Source of the DNA: Citricoccus sp. K5
Lineage (GTDB): Bacteria > Actinomycetota > Actinomycetes > Actinomycetales > Micrococcaceae
DNA: 64,000 bases
Direction: 5' to 3'
Assembly (NCBI RefSeq): GCF_902506195.1
Contig: NZ_LR732817.1
Location: 1,954,985-2,018,984 of the forward strand
Under the pieces are notes generated by a model. The model was not told where the DNA came from, searched no databases, and saw only the letters and a program-made list of their open reading frames with translations. A program made the position numbers and the translations under genes. Of this stretch, positions 33,766 through 41,608 are shown piece by piece (the first letter of the stretch is position 1; the number at the start of each line of letters is the position of its first letter).

Positions 33766-34545
33766 ATGGCTTCGGCCGAGCTCAACCCTTCCTCCGGCCT
33801 CCCTCTTTACCGGCAGATCAAGGACATCCTGAGACGGGAAATCGCTGACGGGACGGCCGGGCCCGAAACCCCCATGACCGAAGCCCTGTTGCTGAAGCGC
33901 TTTGAGGTGAGCCTGGCCCCCATTCGTCAGGCGCTCCGGGAGTTGGCCACTGAAGGATACGTCTACCGCAAGCAGGGCAAGGGCACGTTCCCGGTCCCCG
34001 GGTCCCGCGTCCACCGGCCCGCCGATGTGCGGCTGGGCGCCCTCCACGACTACCTGGCCGACCGGGGGCTGAATCCCACCTCGACCGTCATCGGCCTGGA
34101 ATGGACCGAACCGACCGATCGGCTGCGGTCGGCCCTGAACCTGGATTCTGGGCCGGGGCCCCTGATCGACGGATCCATCACGGCGGACGATCGGTTGCTG
34201 CACATCACCCGCCTCATCTCGGTGGACGGCCGGCCCATCGCCCGCCCGGAGGTGCACCTGCGGGTTCCCCGGGGCTTCGATCCGACCGCCGCGGAGCTCG
34301 AGGAGCACGGCTCGGCCTTCACCCTGCTGGAGCGTGACCACGGCCTCGTCCTGGACCACGCCGAGCACGACGTGTGGGCCACGGAGGCCACCGCCGCCCA
34401 GGCCGAGACCCTCGCGGTGGCCGTGGGGAGCCCGCTGCTCGCCATCGAGACCCTTTTCTTCGCCGCTGGCGGCTGGCCGGTCGGCTTCCGCTCGGCCGTG
34501 CACCGCGCCGACGACTTCAAGTACCGGTTCGTCGAGCGCCGCTGA
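33766..34545 (+). CDS. GntR-family transcriptional regulator with UTRA domain (HutC type)
   Basis: 259 residues. The N-terminal winged helix (about 10-75) has YRQIKDILRREIADG, TEALLLKRFEVSLAPIRQALRELATEGYVYRKQGKGTF. The C-terminal UTRA ligand-binding domain (about 90-255) ends in FFAAGGWPVGFRSAVHRADDFKYRF. It lies directly upstream of the phosphotriesterase-like operon on the same strand and is probably its repressor, with a small ligand from the pathway. The ATG has GAGGGGAC upstream. Confidence 0.9.
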   Translation: MASAELNPSSGLPLYRQIKDILRREIADGTAGPETPMTEALLLKRFEVSLAPIRQALRELATEGYVYRKQGKGTFPVPGSRVHRPADVRLGALHDYLADRGLNPTSTVIGLEWTEPTDRLRSALNLDSGPGPLIDGSITADDRLLHITRLISVDGRPIARPEVHLRVPRGFDPTAAELEEHGSAFTLLERDHGLVLDHAEHDVWATEATAAQAETLAVAVGSPLLAIETLFFAAGGWPVGFRSAVHRADDFKYRFVERR

Positions 34546-34590
34546 GCGCCTCCCCAGCCCTTCGCCCTGATCCGCGGGATGTGATCCGCC

Positions 34591-34660
34591 CGCTGTGACC
34601 TACTTGCTGTGACCTACTTGCTGTGACCTACTTGCTGTGACCTGCTCGCTGTGACCTGCT
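34591..34660. repeat. 14-bp tandem repeat x5 in the operon promoter region
   Basis: Units (t/c)gctgtgacct(a/g)ct at 34591, 34605, 34619, 34633 and 34647. The last unit runs into the -35 hexamer. Each carries tgtgacct. It lies between the GntR gene and the first structural gene, so a regulatory role is plausible. Confidence 0.9.
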
Positions 34661-34691
34661 TGACTTTCACAAGACACGGTGTCAATCTAAT
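34660..34691 (+). promoter_or_regulatory. Putative promoter and operator of the phosphotriesterase-like operon
   Basis: TTGACT at 34660-34665 as -35; caatct at 34683-34688 as -10 after a 17-bp spacer. Between them lies the palindrome gacac-g-gtgtc (34673-34683), well placed for a GntR repressor. The transcript would have a leader of about 60 nt before the ATG at 34752. Confidence 0.55.
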
Positions 34692-34751
34692 GGACAGGTA
34701 ATCGGGATCACATTACGCCACCAGCCGTGGCGCTCACGAAAGGTCGTGCCC

Positions 34752-35777
34752 ATGACGGCAACCCCCGCGGCGGATCGCCACTCCGCACCCCATGCCCCCA
34801 CTGTCAACACGGTGCTGGGACCGGTTCCGGCAGGGGACCTGGGGGTCGTGGCCGTCCATGAGGCCCTGCTCTCGGTGCTGCCGGGGGCGCAGTACTCGCC
34901 GTTCATCTCGATGGACCGCGCGGAGATCTATGAGGCGCTGGAGGCCAAGGTCCTCGCCTTCCGTGAGGCCGGCGGAGGTACCATCGTCGACTCCACCGGG
35001 ATGTTCCACGGACGGGATCTGACGCTCTACGAAGCCCTCTCCAAGGCCACTGGCGTGCACATCGTCGCCTCGACCGGCCTGGGCCCGGAGGAGGAGCTGG
35101 GCGGGTACTTCCTGACCCCGCAGACGAATCCGCCCACCCCGTGGCCGGCGGAGAAGTTCGAGAAGCTCTTCGGCCAGGAGGTCACGGAAGGCATGGTGGT
35201 CCCCCGCATCGAGCGCCGCGCGGCTGCCGGAATTGTTGCCACCGTTGCCGACCGGGCAGGCATGACCGCCACCGAGGAGTCCCTGTTCCGCGGCTCCGCC
35301 CGCGCGGCCCGGAACACCGGCGTCCCGGTCTCCATCCGCTGTGGTGCCGATGCCGTGCCTGACCTGGATATCGTCCTGGACGAGCAGCTCGGTGCCGACC
35401 GGGTGCTCGTGGGAGATATGGACCGCCGGCCCACCCCGGGTGCGACGGCCGAGAAGGTCACCGAGGTCGCCACTGCGGTGGCCGAACGTGGGGCCTTCGT
35501 GGGGATCGACCATGTGGGCCTGAACGACAGCCCCGACTACCTCACCGACGCCGATCGCGCCACCCTGGTCCTGGACCTGGTCGCCGCCGGCCACACCGAC
35601 AAGATCATCCTGTCCTCCAACGCGATCGGCGTCGCCAAGGGCCTTCCGGACTACGACCTGCCCTATGGCCATGTCCTGCAGACGTTCATCCCGTTCCTGA
35701 AGGGCCAGGGGTTCAGCGACGAGGACGCCCGGTGCATCCTCGTGGACAACCCCGCCCGGCTGCTCACCGTGCGGTGA
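34752..35777 (+). CDS. Phosphotriesterase-fold protein with degenerate metal site (pseudoenzyme candidate)
   Basis: 341 residues from ATG 34752, with GAAAGG at good spacing. It aligns along its length with the next gene product, beginning TVNTVLGPVPAGDLGVVAVHEA versus KVNTVLGTIPAAELGIVAIHEH. The binuclear metal ligands of the amidohydrolase fold are lost: HxH is HEA, the carboxylated Lys position (AGVIK in the paralogue) is AGIVA, the next His (ILTH) is VSIR, the following His (VLFGH) is VLVGD and the Asp (GVD) is SSN. Fold and loop motifs such as TGMFHGRDLTLYEALS are kept. A regulatory, binding or altered-chemistry role is inferred. The product is intact, without frameshift. Confidence 0.85.
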   Translation: MTATPAADRHSAPHAPTVNTVLGPVPAGDLGVVAVHEALLSVLPGAQYSPFISMDRAEIYEALEAKVLAFREAGGGTIVDSTGMFHGRDLTLYEALSKATGVHIVASTGLGPEEELGGYFLTPQTNPPTPWPAEKFEKLFGQEVTEGMVVPRIERRAAAGIVATVADRAGMTATEESLFRGSARAARNTGVPVSIRCGADAVPDLDIVLDEQLGADRVLVGDMDRRPTPGATAEKVTEVATAVAERGAFVGIDHVGLNDSPDYLTDADRATLVLDLVAAGHTDKIILSSNAIGVAKGLPDYDLPYGHVLQTFIPFLKGQGFSDEDARCILVDNPARLLTVR

Positions 35778-35851
35778 GCACGGAACCACGCAGGCCGACG
35801 ACGAGTACCCCCACCAGCTTTCAAACCCCTGAGGCAAGCAGAGGTAGAACC

Positions 35852-36805
35852 ATGACCAAAGTGAACACCGTGCTGGGCACCATCCCGGCCGCAGAACTGG
35901 GCATCGTGGCCATCCACGAACACATCGGCTACGGCATGCCGGGCTCCGAACTCGACACCCAGTGGTGGAAGACCCCGGAACAGGCCTATGAGGAGACGGT
36001 GCCGAAGCTGCGAAAGTTCCATGAGTACGGCGGGCGGACCTTCGTGGACGTCACCGGTATCTGCAACGGTCGCGATCCGAACTACTACCAATCCCTCTCC
36101 GCCAAGACCGGCGTGAACATCATCGCCTGCACCGGTTTCGTGGGCGGGGACACCGCCCTGCCCCACTTCTCCCGGGCCACCGTGGACTATCTCGCGAGGG
36201 TGTTCATCCACGAGATCACCGTGGGTATCGGCAACACCGGCGCCAAGGCCGGCGTCATCAAGGTCGGCGTGTCACGTGGCGGGAGGATGACCGAGCTGGA
36301 CCGGCGCATCTACCGCGCCGGGGCGCGCGCCGCCGTCGCGTCCGGCGTGCCGATCCTCACGCACCTGGCCATCGATCCCGAACCTGCCGTGGCCATCTTC
36401 AAGGAAGAGGGCCTGGACCTGGACCGCGTCCTGTTCGGCCACGCTGACGACGGTCTCAATGCCCCGATCACCCCTCACGACTACATCTACGAGCAGGGTG
36501 GGCGCATTGGCTTCGACACCTTCGGCTACGACCTCGAGCTACCGGACCCACCCTTCTGGGGCCGCAAGCGCGCCGAGCGCGTGGCGCACTTCAAGAAGCT
36601 CGTGGACAGGGGCTACACGGACAAGCTGATGGTCGGCGTGGACGCCAACTGCAGCCCGCTGGGCTGGCCCGGTGTCAAGGGCCACACCGTCAACTACCTC
36701 TTCGAGGACATGATCCCGGACCTCAAGGCCGCCGGCATCGACGACCAGACCCTCCACCACCTCCTCGTGGACAGCCCCGCCGAATTCCTCGGCATGAAGA
36801 ACTGA
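35852..36805 (+). CDS. Phosphotriesterase/lactonase family hydrolase
   Basis: 317 residues with the full amidohydrolase metal site: H22-x-H24 (AIHEHIGY), carboxylated lysine K137 (AGVIKVGVSRGG), H171 (ILTHLAID), H197 (VLFGHADDG) and D264 (LMVGVDAN). Relatives hydrolyse lactones, phosphotriesters or other esters, so a lactonase or esterase role in the operon's catabolic pathway is inferred; the substrate is not known. The gene lies 74 bp after its degenerate paralogue, with AGAGGT before the ATG, and 67 bp before the monooxygenase. Confidence 0.88.
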   Translation: MTKVNTVLGTIPAAELGIVAIHEHIGYGMPGSELDTQWWKTPEQAYEETVPKLRKFHEYGGRTFVDVTGICNGRDPNYYQSLSAKTGVNIIACTGFVGGDTALPHFSRATVDYLARVFIHEITVGIGNTGAKAGVIKVGVSRGGRMTELDRRIYRAGARAAVASGVPILTHLAIDPEPAVAIFKEEGLDLDRVLFGHADDGLNAPITPHDYIYEQGGRIGFDTFGYDLELPDPPFWGRKRAERVAHFKKLVDRGYTDKLMVGVDANCSPLGWPGVKGHTVNYLFEDMIPDLKAAGIDDQTLHHLLVDSPAEFLGMKN

Positions 36806-36872
36806 TCACCCCTGACCCCCGTCTCCCGGGCCTCCCCCACGGGCACAACCCGGAACCACGAAAGAGAAGAAC

Positions 36873-37988
36873 ATGAAGGCTGAAGACCTCCAGAAGTTGA
36901 ATATCGCCATCATCGGCGGCGGGTATGCCGGTGCCACCGCCGCGCTGGCCCTGCACCAGATCGGCGCGAACGTCACCGTCTACGAACAGGCCAGGCAGAT
37001 CCACGAGGTCGGTGCGGGCATCGGTCTGCGCCCGGCCGTCATCAAGCTGTTCCGCAAGCTGGGCATCTACGAGGACATCGCGGCCGTCACCACGGCCTCC
37101 CCCTCCCACGACATCTTCGACGCCCAGGGCAACCTGATCCACTCGGAGGAGTGGCCGCACCTCAACGACGACGGCGAGGACAACAGCACCCGCTTCATCC
37201 ACCGCGGCGACTTCATCGACGTGCTGACCAGCCTGTTGCCCGAGGGCATGCTGAAGCTCAACCACAAGGCCGAGAGGATCGAGGACCACGGGGATTCCAC
37301 CACCGTGACCTTCACCAATGGCTCCGAGGTCACCGCGAACCTTGTGATCGGCGCCGACGGCATCAAGTCCAAGGTGCGCACCCTGTTCTCGGACCACCAG
37401 CCGGTCTTCGCCCGTTGCCACGCCTACCGGATCGTCATCGACGCTGAGGATGCCGAGGGGCTGATGACGGATGACGCCTTCCGGATGTACATCGACAAGG
37501 AGACCAACGGCATGATCTACTTCCTGCCGCTGCGCCACCGCAACCAGGTCTCCTTCGACATCACCGTCCCCAGCGAGGACTCCTCCTGGAACCCGCAGGT
37601 CACCCGCGAGGAGGTCCTACACTCGATCCGGAACTTCGACGACCGGCTGAAGCGGATCGTGCAGAAGCTGGACATGGACCAGCTGAACGCCCGTTCGGCC
37701 CACGACATCGACCCGGTGGACGTGTGGAACTCCAGGTCCGTGGCCCTCATCGGCGACGCCGCGCACGCCATGCTGCACCACCAGGGCCAGGGCGCGAATT
37801 CCGCCGTGCTCGACGGCGGCATCCTCGCCGATCAGCTGGTCGCCTCCGCCACGGTGGCCGAGGCCCTCGCCGCCTACACCGCAGAGCGCAAGGAGCCCAC
37901 CCAGGCCCTGCAGAGGATCTCCCGCGCCTCCTGGGATCCCAACGCCATCACCACCGCCTTCCCCGAGAAGGAAGCCATCGACTACTGA
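36873..37988 (+). CDS. FAD-dependent aromatic monooxygenase (class A flavoprotein hydroxylase)
   Basis: 371 residues. The N-terminal FAD dinucleotide fold is IAIIGGGYAGATAALAL, the DG motif NLVIGADGIKSKVRTLF and the second FAD motif VALIGDAAHAMLHHQGQGAN are all present. These are the three hallmarks of group A single-component hydroxylases, the salicylate hydroxylase/6-hydroxynicotinate 3-monooxygenase lineage. The reaction is NAD(P)H- and O2-dependent hydroxylation of an aromatic ring; the ring is not identifiable from sequence. The operon suggests that it acts before or after the hydrolases. Confidence 0.88.
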   Translation: MKAEDLQKLNIAIIGGGYAGATAALALHQIGANVTVYEQARQIHEVGAGIGLRPAVIKLFRKLGIYEDIAAVTTASPSHDIFDAQGNLIHSEEWPHLNDDGEDNSTRFIHRGDFIDVLTSLLPEGMLKLNHKAERIEDHGDSTTVTFTNGSEVTANLVIGADGIKSKVRTLFSDHQPVFARCHAYRIVIDAEDAEGLMTDDAFRMYIDKETNGMIYFLPLRHRNQVSFDITVPSEDSSWNPQVTREEVLHSIRNFDDRLKRIVQKLDMDQLNARSAHDIDPVDVWNSRSVALIGDAAHAMLHHQGQGANSAVLDGGILADQLVASATVAEALAAYTAERKEPTQALQRISRASWDPNAITTAFPEKEAIDY

Positions 37989-38011
37989 CCACCTCAGTTC
38001 CCGTACCGCTC

Positions 38012-38064
38012 GGCGACGGCGCCCTGACCCGATCACCCCGATCGAGCCTCAGGGCGCCGTCGCC
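38012..38064 (+). terminator. Long hairpin between monooxygenase and esterase genes
   Basis: Perfect 16-bp arms (38012-38027 and 38049-38064, ggcgacggcgccctga) with a 21-bp loop, lying 23 bp after the monooxygenase stop and 32 bp before the esterase start. It may terminate or attenuate transcription inside the operon; no T-run follows. Confidence 0.5.
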
Positions 38065-38096
38065 ATGCCCGTCTCCCCGATGAAAGGATCACCGCC

Positions 38097-39059
38097 ATGA
38101 ACCAGCAGCCCCAGACCGACCCCCGGATCCATCCGCAGATCGCCGAGATCCTCGCCCACATCCCCGCGTCCGACGGTTCCGCTCCCAGCCTCGAGGGCTG
38201 GCGCGGGGCCGAGGAGTCCCGCGTGCCCGCACCGGCCGAGCGCACCCCGCAACTGCCCGGGGTGAGGGACGCGGTGGCCGCCGCCGCACACGGGGACGTC
38301 CCGGTGCGGATCTACACCCCGGACGAGCGGGAGCGGAGCGGCGTGATCGTGTACTTCCACGGCGGTGCGTTCTTCTCCGGATCCCTGGACACCCACGACG
38401 GCGCCGCCCGGGCACTGTCGGTTGAGTCCGGCCTGACCGTGGTGTCCGTGGGCTACCGGCGGGTCCCGGAGGACGCCTTCCCGGCCGGTCTGGAGGACTG
38501 CTACGGCGTGGTCCGCTGGGCCGCCGAGCATGGCAGCGAGCAGCTGGGCTGGGACGGCGGCACCCTCGCGGTGGCCGGAGACAGCTCCGGCGGCACCTAC
38601 GCCGCCGCCGTCACCGGCATGGCCCGGGACGAGGGCTTCGTGGGCATCACCCATCAGGTGCTGCTCTACCCCTCCGTCGACCTGGACTTCACCGAGGCCG
38701 GCACCGCGCGGTACCCCTCCCGAACGGAGAACGCCACCGGCTACGGCCTGGAGACCGCTGGGCTGGTGGGCCACAACTCCTTCTACTTGGACTCCGGTGC
38801 CGACCCGACCGACCCCCTGGTCTCCCCCATCCGGCGGGACGACCTCTCCGGGCTGCCGAAGGCCCTCATCATCACCGCCCAGTTCGACCCGCTGCGGGAC
38901 GAGGGCGAGGCCTATGCCGCACGCCTCCGCCAGGCCGGCGTGGAGGCCACCGTCAGCCGGTACGGCAGCGCCAACCACGGCTTCATGGTCAACTTCGCCT
39001 GGATCCCGGAGCTCTACGAGGCGTTCACCGAGGTCGGGCGCTTCCTGCAGCAGGCCTGA
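38097..39059 (+). CDS. Alpha/beta hydrolase of the hormone-sensitive lipase family (esterase)
   Basis: 320 residues. Oxyanion hole HGGAFFSGSLDTHDG, nucleophile elbow GDSSGGTYAAAV, acid in AQFDPLRDEGEAYA, His in SANHGFMVNF: the complete HSL-type triad. It is a cytoplasmic carboxylesterase acting on short acyl esters. ATG 38097 has AAAGGATC upstream. It ends the operon, convergent with the MFS gene across a perfect palindromic terminator. Confidence 0.9.
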   Translation: MNQQPQTDPRIHPQIAEILAHIPASDGSAPSLEGWRGAEESRVPAPAERTPQLPGVRDAVAAAAHGDVPVRIYTPDERERSGVIVYFHGGAFFSGSLDTHDGAARALSVESGLTVVSVGYRRVPEDAFPAGLEDCYGVVRWAAEHGSEQLGWDGGTLAVAGDSSGGTYAAAVTGMARDEGFVGITHQVLLYPSVDLDFTEAGTARYPSRTENATGYGLETAGLVGHNSFYLDSGADPTDPLVSPIRRDDLSGLPKALIITAQFDPLRDEGEAYAARLRQAGVEATVSRYGSANHGFMVNFAWIPELYEAFTEVGRFLQQA

Positions 39060-39090
39060 TCGGCCCACTCGTCACCACCATCCCCACACC

Positions 39091-39136
39091 ACGACGGCGG
39101 CGCCTCCCCTTGCGCAAGGGGAGGCGCCGCCGTCGT
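39091..39136. terminator. Perfect 46-bp palindrome: bidirectional terminator
   Basis: Positions 39091-39113 are the exact reverse complement of 39114-39136, centred on gcgc. It lies in the 109-bp gap between the convergent esterase and MFS genes, so each transcript could end here. The GC-rich stem is very stable and there is no long T-run on either side. Confidence 0.85.
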
Positions 39137-39168
39137 CCACCGGCCTTCAGGCCGGGCGGGGTGCAGGG

Positions 39169-40833
39169 CTAGCGGGCGCTGGCGCCCTCCGGCCGGGCCG
39201 TCACGGCTCCGGGCAGCGGCTCAGTCAACAACTCCTGCTCGGCGACAGGCTCCGGGGCGCTGCGCAGGCCGAACAGCACGAGCAGGGCCGAGGCCGCGGC
39301 GGCCAGGGCGCACACGAGGAACGCCGTGCCGAAGCCGCTGCCGAGCGCCTGCAGGGCCAGTTCCGCGGCCGCGCCGCCGGGGGCGTCCGCCGGGATGGAG
39401 TTCAGGGCGAACGGTCCGCCTGCCTCGAAGATGCCCTGGGCGGGCCCCAACTGGTCCGCCGGCAGGGTGGAGGTGGCCAGGGAGGCACCCAGCTGACCGG
39501 CCGCGCCGGACAGGGCCACGGCACCGACCAGGACCGGGCCCAGGGCGAAGCCGAGGTCCCGCAGCAGGTTGGTGGTGGCACTGGCCATGCCGGCCAGCTC
39601 CCGGGGCACCGTGTTGATGGCCAGCGCCGTCATGGGGCTCAGGGTGAAGGCGAAGCCGAGACCGGTGAACAGGGCCGGCAGCAGGAACTGCCCCATGGAG
39701 TGGTCGGTGGCGTCCAGGGTGGTGGCCCCGAGCAGGCCGCCCAGGGCCAGCAGGCCGAGTCCGGCCGTGAGGATCCAGCGGTCCGCCACGCGGGTCATCA
39801 GCCAGGAGATGAGCGGGATCAGCACGAACGCGGGACCCTGCAGCAGCAGGAACAGCAGGCCGATGTTGATCGGGTTCTGGTGCTGGACCGGGCCCAGCCA
39901 CATGGAGAAGGAGAAGCAGATGCCCAGGAAGGCGAACATGCCCACCACGGCGATGATCGAGGTGATCGAGTAGTTCACGTTGCGGAACAGGGAGAGCTTG
40001 AGCAGCGGGTGCTCCACGCGGGTCTCGATGACCACGAACACGGCCAGCAGGATGACACCGGCCACCAGGCTGTACATCACCGAGGGGGTGCCCCAGCCGG
40101 ACTCCGGCCCCTGGACCAGGCCGAACAGCACCAGGATCAGGCCCAGCGCGAAGGTGATCTGGCCCCACAGGTCCATGCGCCGCCCGGACTGAGAGGTCGA
40201 CTCGGCGGAGAACGCCAGGCACGTCGCCACCACCGCGAGGCCCAGGACGACCACGACGCCGTAGGACCACTGCCAGGCGCCGGCCTGCGCGAACCCACCT
40301 CCCAGCAGCGGGGCGACGATGCCGCCGGCGGACAGGCAGCCCGCCCAGACGGCGATGGCCCGGGCCCGCTGCTGCGGGGTGACCGTCACGGCGGCGACCA
40401 GGGCCAGCGACGCCGGGTACATGGCCCCGGCGCCGAGGCCGTTGATGGCCGATCCGACCCACATCATCTGGACGGACGGGGCGAGCGCGCAGACGAGGGA
40501 GCCGATGGCGAGCACCACGGCGCCGATGATCGTCAGGCGGCGGTAGCCGAACCGGTCACCGAGCATGCCGAAGGTCAGCTCGAAGACCACCACGGGGATC
40601 ATGAACCCGGCGGTGATCCAGGTCAGCTGGGATCCGACCGTGCCGAAGTACTGCTGGAACGTGCCGTTGAGGGCGCCGGGCAGGGCGTTGGCCAGCTGGG
40701 CGACCAGGACGGCGACGGCGGCCGCGAAGATCGTTCCGTTGATCTTCGTCAGGCGAGGTGCATCCGGTCCGGCAGGGGTTGGACCGGATGCGGCAGGACC
40801 GGACACGGTCCGATCCTCGGTGGGGGTGGTCAT
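39169..40833 (-). CDS. MFS drug/solute exporter, DHA2-like with 14 helices
   Basis: 554 residues from ATG 40833, with AGGAG just upstream. A 14-segment major facilitator of the EmrB/QacA kind: FGMLGDRFGYRRLTIIG (motif A), NGLGAGAMYPASLALVAA (motif C-like region), and ITAGFMIPVVVFELT. Such exporters extrude drugs or metabolites; import of the pathway substrate cannot be excluded. It is preceded by a TetR gene in the same direction and has its own promoter with a palindrome at 40894-40923. Confidence 0.88.
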   Translation of the reverse strand: MTTPTEDRTVSGPAASGPTPAGPDAPRLTKINGTIFAAAVAVLVAQLANALPGALNGTFQQYFGTVGSQLTWITAGFMIPVVVFELTFGMLGDRFGYRRLTIIGAVVLAIGSLVCALAPSVQMMWVGSAINGLGAGAMYPASLALVAAVTVTPQQRARAIAVWAGCLSAGGIVAPLLGGGFAQAGAWQWSYGVVVVLGLAVVATCLAFSAESTSQSGRRMDLWGQITFALGLILVLFGLVQGPESGWGTPSVMYSLVAGVILLAVFVVIETRVEHPLLKLSLFRNVNYSITSIIAVVGMFAFLGICFSFSMWLGPVQHQNPINIGLLFLLLQGPAFVLIPLISWLMTRVADRWILTAGLGLLALGGLLGATTLDATDHSMGQFLLPALFTGLGFAFTLSPMTALAINTVPRELAGMASATTNLLRDLGFALGPVLVGAVALSGAAGQLGASLATSTLPADQLGPAQGIFEAGGPFALNSIPADAPGGAAAELALQALGSGFGTAFLVCALAAAASALLVLFGLRSAPEPVAEQELLTEPLPGAVTARPEGASAR

Positions 40834-40893
40834 GGGGACTCCTGGGAGACGGTGGGAGCCGGAGGGTGGCGGGCGCCACGGGTGCTCGTGATC

Positions 40894-40923
40894 AGTATCA
40901 CCACTCACGAGACAGACTGTCAA
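40894..40923 (-). promoter_or_regulatory. Promoter of the MFS gene with overlapping palindrome
   Basis: On the minus strand, TTGACA (40923-40918) and gatact (40899-40894) are 18 bp apart. The palindrome gacag-a-ctgtc (40911-40921) covers the -35, and outer repeats cactcac (40902-40908) and gtgagtg (40933-40939) flank it. TetR control is inferred. Confidence 0.6.
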
Positions 40924-41003
40924 GTGATTTGTGTGAGTGACACAACACCGCCCCGACGGACGTGTTCCGGCGGGGCGGTGGTCAACCGATGCTCAGGCGG
41001 ACG

Positions 41004-41597
41004 TCAGACGGCCTCACACAGCAGGCCGGTCCAGGAAGCGGTCATCTGCTCGAGGAGTTCCTCCCGGTCGATGGTCCAGCCCAGGCGGAACCAGCGCTGG
41101 GACATGAAGATCAGCTGGCCGAAGGCGATCGAACAGCGGATCCGGCGGCTGGCCGGGTCGAACCGGTCGGCGGCATCGAGCCCCGACTCCATGGCGCCGA
41201 TGGCCCGGTCATGCCAGGCGTCCAGGGCCGACTGGATCTCCGGGTCGGCCGCGGCGGCCTGGAGCGAGATCATCATGTACGGCTTGATCTCCGGCCACTG
41301 GTCGAATTTGAGTCCGAGGAACGCCCGGATCGTCGCCGGATCGTTGGAGGCGACCATCTCCGGCAGCGGCGGCCGGTCGGCGCTCGTGAGCAGCTCGTCG
41401 GCACGCTCCACGATGAAGCGGACGAGCTCGGCCTTGGAGGTGAAATGCAGGTAGAACGTGGCACGCGTGGCGCCGGCCGCCAGGGCGATCTGGTCCACCG
41501 TGGTGGGCCCGTAGCCCTTCTCCGTCATGACCTCCACACCGGCGTCCAGTAGGAGTTGACGCGTCATACGCTTTTGCGCTTCTCGGAGGTTGGCCAT
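41004..41597 (-). CDS. TetR-family transcriptional regulator
   Basis: 197 residues from ATG 41597 (a GTG 6 bp earlier is possible). The N-terminal helix-turn-helix is TRQLLLDAGVEVMTEKGYGPTTVDQIALAAGATRATFYLHFTSKAELV. The C-terminal domain is ligand-binding and unrelated to well-known subgroups. It sits 11 bp after the MBL-fold gene, cotranscribed, and 171 bp before the MFS gene, whose promoter palindrome is the likely operator. Confidence 0.9.
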   Translation of the reverse strand: MANLREAQKRMTRQLLLDAGVEVMTEKGYGPTTVDQIALAAGATRATFYLHFTSKAELVRFIVERADELLTSADRPPLPEMVASNDPATIRAFLGLKFDQWPEIKPYMMISLQAAAADPEIQSALDAWHDRAIGAMESGLDAADRFDPASRRIRCSIAFGQLIFMSQRWFRLGWTIDREELLEQMTASWTGLLCEAV

Positions 41598-41608
41598 GGT
41601 CACCCAGC

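Noticed and set aside
38530-41454. A 974-codon open plus-strand frame across the esterase, palindrome and MFS gene
   Set aside because: It overlaps two well-supported genes, has low-complexity composition and runs through the terminator; an artefact of GC bias.
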